Made by a program: the position numbers and the translations under genes. The notes beneath the pieces were generated by a model that worked only from the letters and a program-made list of their open reading frames with translations, was not told the origin of the DNA and did not search any database. A DNA stretch of 64,000 nt from Nocardia abscessus NBRC 100374 (GTDB lineage Bacteria; Actinomycetota; Actinomycetes; Mycobacteriales; Mycobacteriaceae), in NCBI RefSeq assembly GCF_000308455.1, contig NZ_BAFP01000039.1, forward strand, positions 62,001 through 126,000, written 5' to 3'. This document shows, in pieces, positions 63,229-64,000 of the stretch (positions are counted from its first letter, which is position 1; the number at the start of each line of letters is the position of its first letter).

Positions 63229-63244
63229 TTCCCAATGTCGGGAA
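63229..63244. promoter_or_regulatory. palindrome A, site 10 (pknG)
   Basis: TTCCCAATGTCGGGAA, one mismatch, 74 bp before the pknG start and directly after the terminator, so it belongs to the pknG promoter. It is the only copy outside the secretion cluster. Confidence 0.74.
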
Positions 63245-63308
63245 CAATACTCGCGCGCATCGACAGGCGGCGGACCAGAATGAAACCGCGATTCAACTGC
63301 GGGTCTGA

Positions 63309-64000
<692 letters not shown>

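Noticed and set aside
9474..63244. Reading GGGAA as the -35 element of an ECF sigma promoter (SigM/SigH-like)
   Set aside because: No constant -10 (CGTC or GTT) lies 16-18 bp downstream across sites, and the left arm TTCCC is as conserved as the right, which favours a dyad operator.

Overview
The window is high-GC actinobacterial DNA and looks chromosomal from the order Mycobacteriales, most likely Nocardia or a close relative. The evidence is a complete ESX (type VII) secretion locus with EspG, PE-like and PPE-like genes, a PknG-type kinase, a 1647-residue NAD-glutamate dehydrogenase, and a left flank (DsbA-like, rpiB, nei) that I recall as syntenic with M. tuberculosis Rv2466c-Rv2464c. The assignment rests on reading protein motifs by eye; no database search was possible.

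Layout. 1-5.2 kb: housekeeping flank (DsbA-like end, M48 peptidase, rpiB, nei, a diguanylate cyclase, tRNA-Gly and tRNA-Pro). 5.5-9.5 kb: regulatory block (MerR-like, WhiB-like, ROK protein, a PAS-like protein). 9.5-20 kb: a compact type IV secretion-like operon (TcpC-like, small two-helix protein, PrgI/TcpE-like, VirB4-like ATPase, VirB6-like polytopic protein) followed by one pseudo and two intact-looking cell-wall hydrolase genes. 20.8-35.3 kb: ESX accessory and substrate-like proteins (PE-like, two YbaB-like, YxxxD proteins, a paralogous pair with a common C-terminal domain, another NlpC/P60 enzyme, a CpnT-type N-terminal protein). 35.9-53.0 kb: eccA-eccB-eccC-PE-PPE-esx-esx-espG-MinD-like-eccD-mycP-eccE, which apart from eccA follows the order of M. 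tuberculosis ESX-2. 53.0-55.2 kb: an EspR-like XRE regulator and two single-pass envelope proteins. 55.4-64 kb: gdh, an SPFH/zinc-ribbon protein, an AnsP-like permease and the start of pknG.

Two repeated regulatory palindromes tie the window together. Palindrome A (TTCCCA-N4-TGGGAA, ten sites) lies 43-82 bp before the start codons of the type IV-like operon, eccA, eccB, the PE-PPE-esx operon, several accessory genes and pknG, and about 320 bp before one accessory operon. It suggests that the T4SS-like and ESX parts are one regulon. Palindrome B (consensus near GTGCCGYTANNTARCGGYAC) fills the 17-bp spacer between good -35 and -10 boxes at gdh, ansP, the SPFH gene, the PAS-like gene and a leftward promoter at 35.7 kb, and also lies in the MerR/WhiB intergenic region.

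The co-location of T4SS-like and ESX machinery recalls mycobacterial conjugative plasmids of the pRAW type, which need both systems. Here, however, I see no relaxase, VirD4-type coupling protein or integrase. The locus could be a domesticated conjugation module or a composite protein-export apparatus with its own set of peptidoglycan hydrolases.
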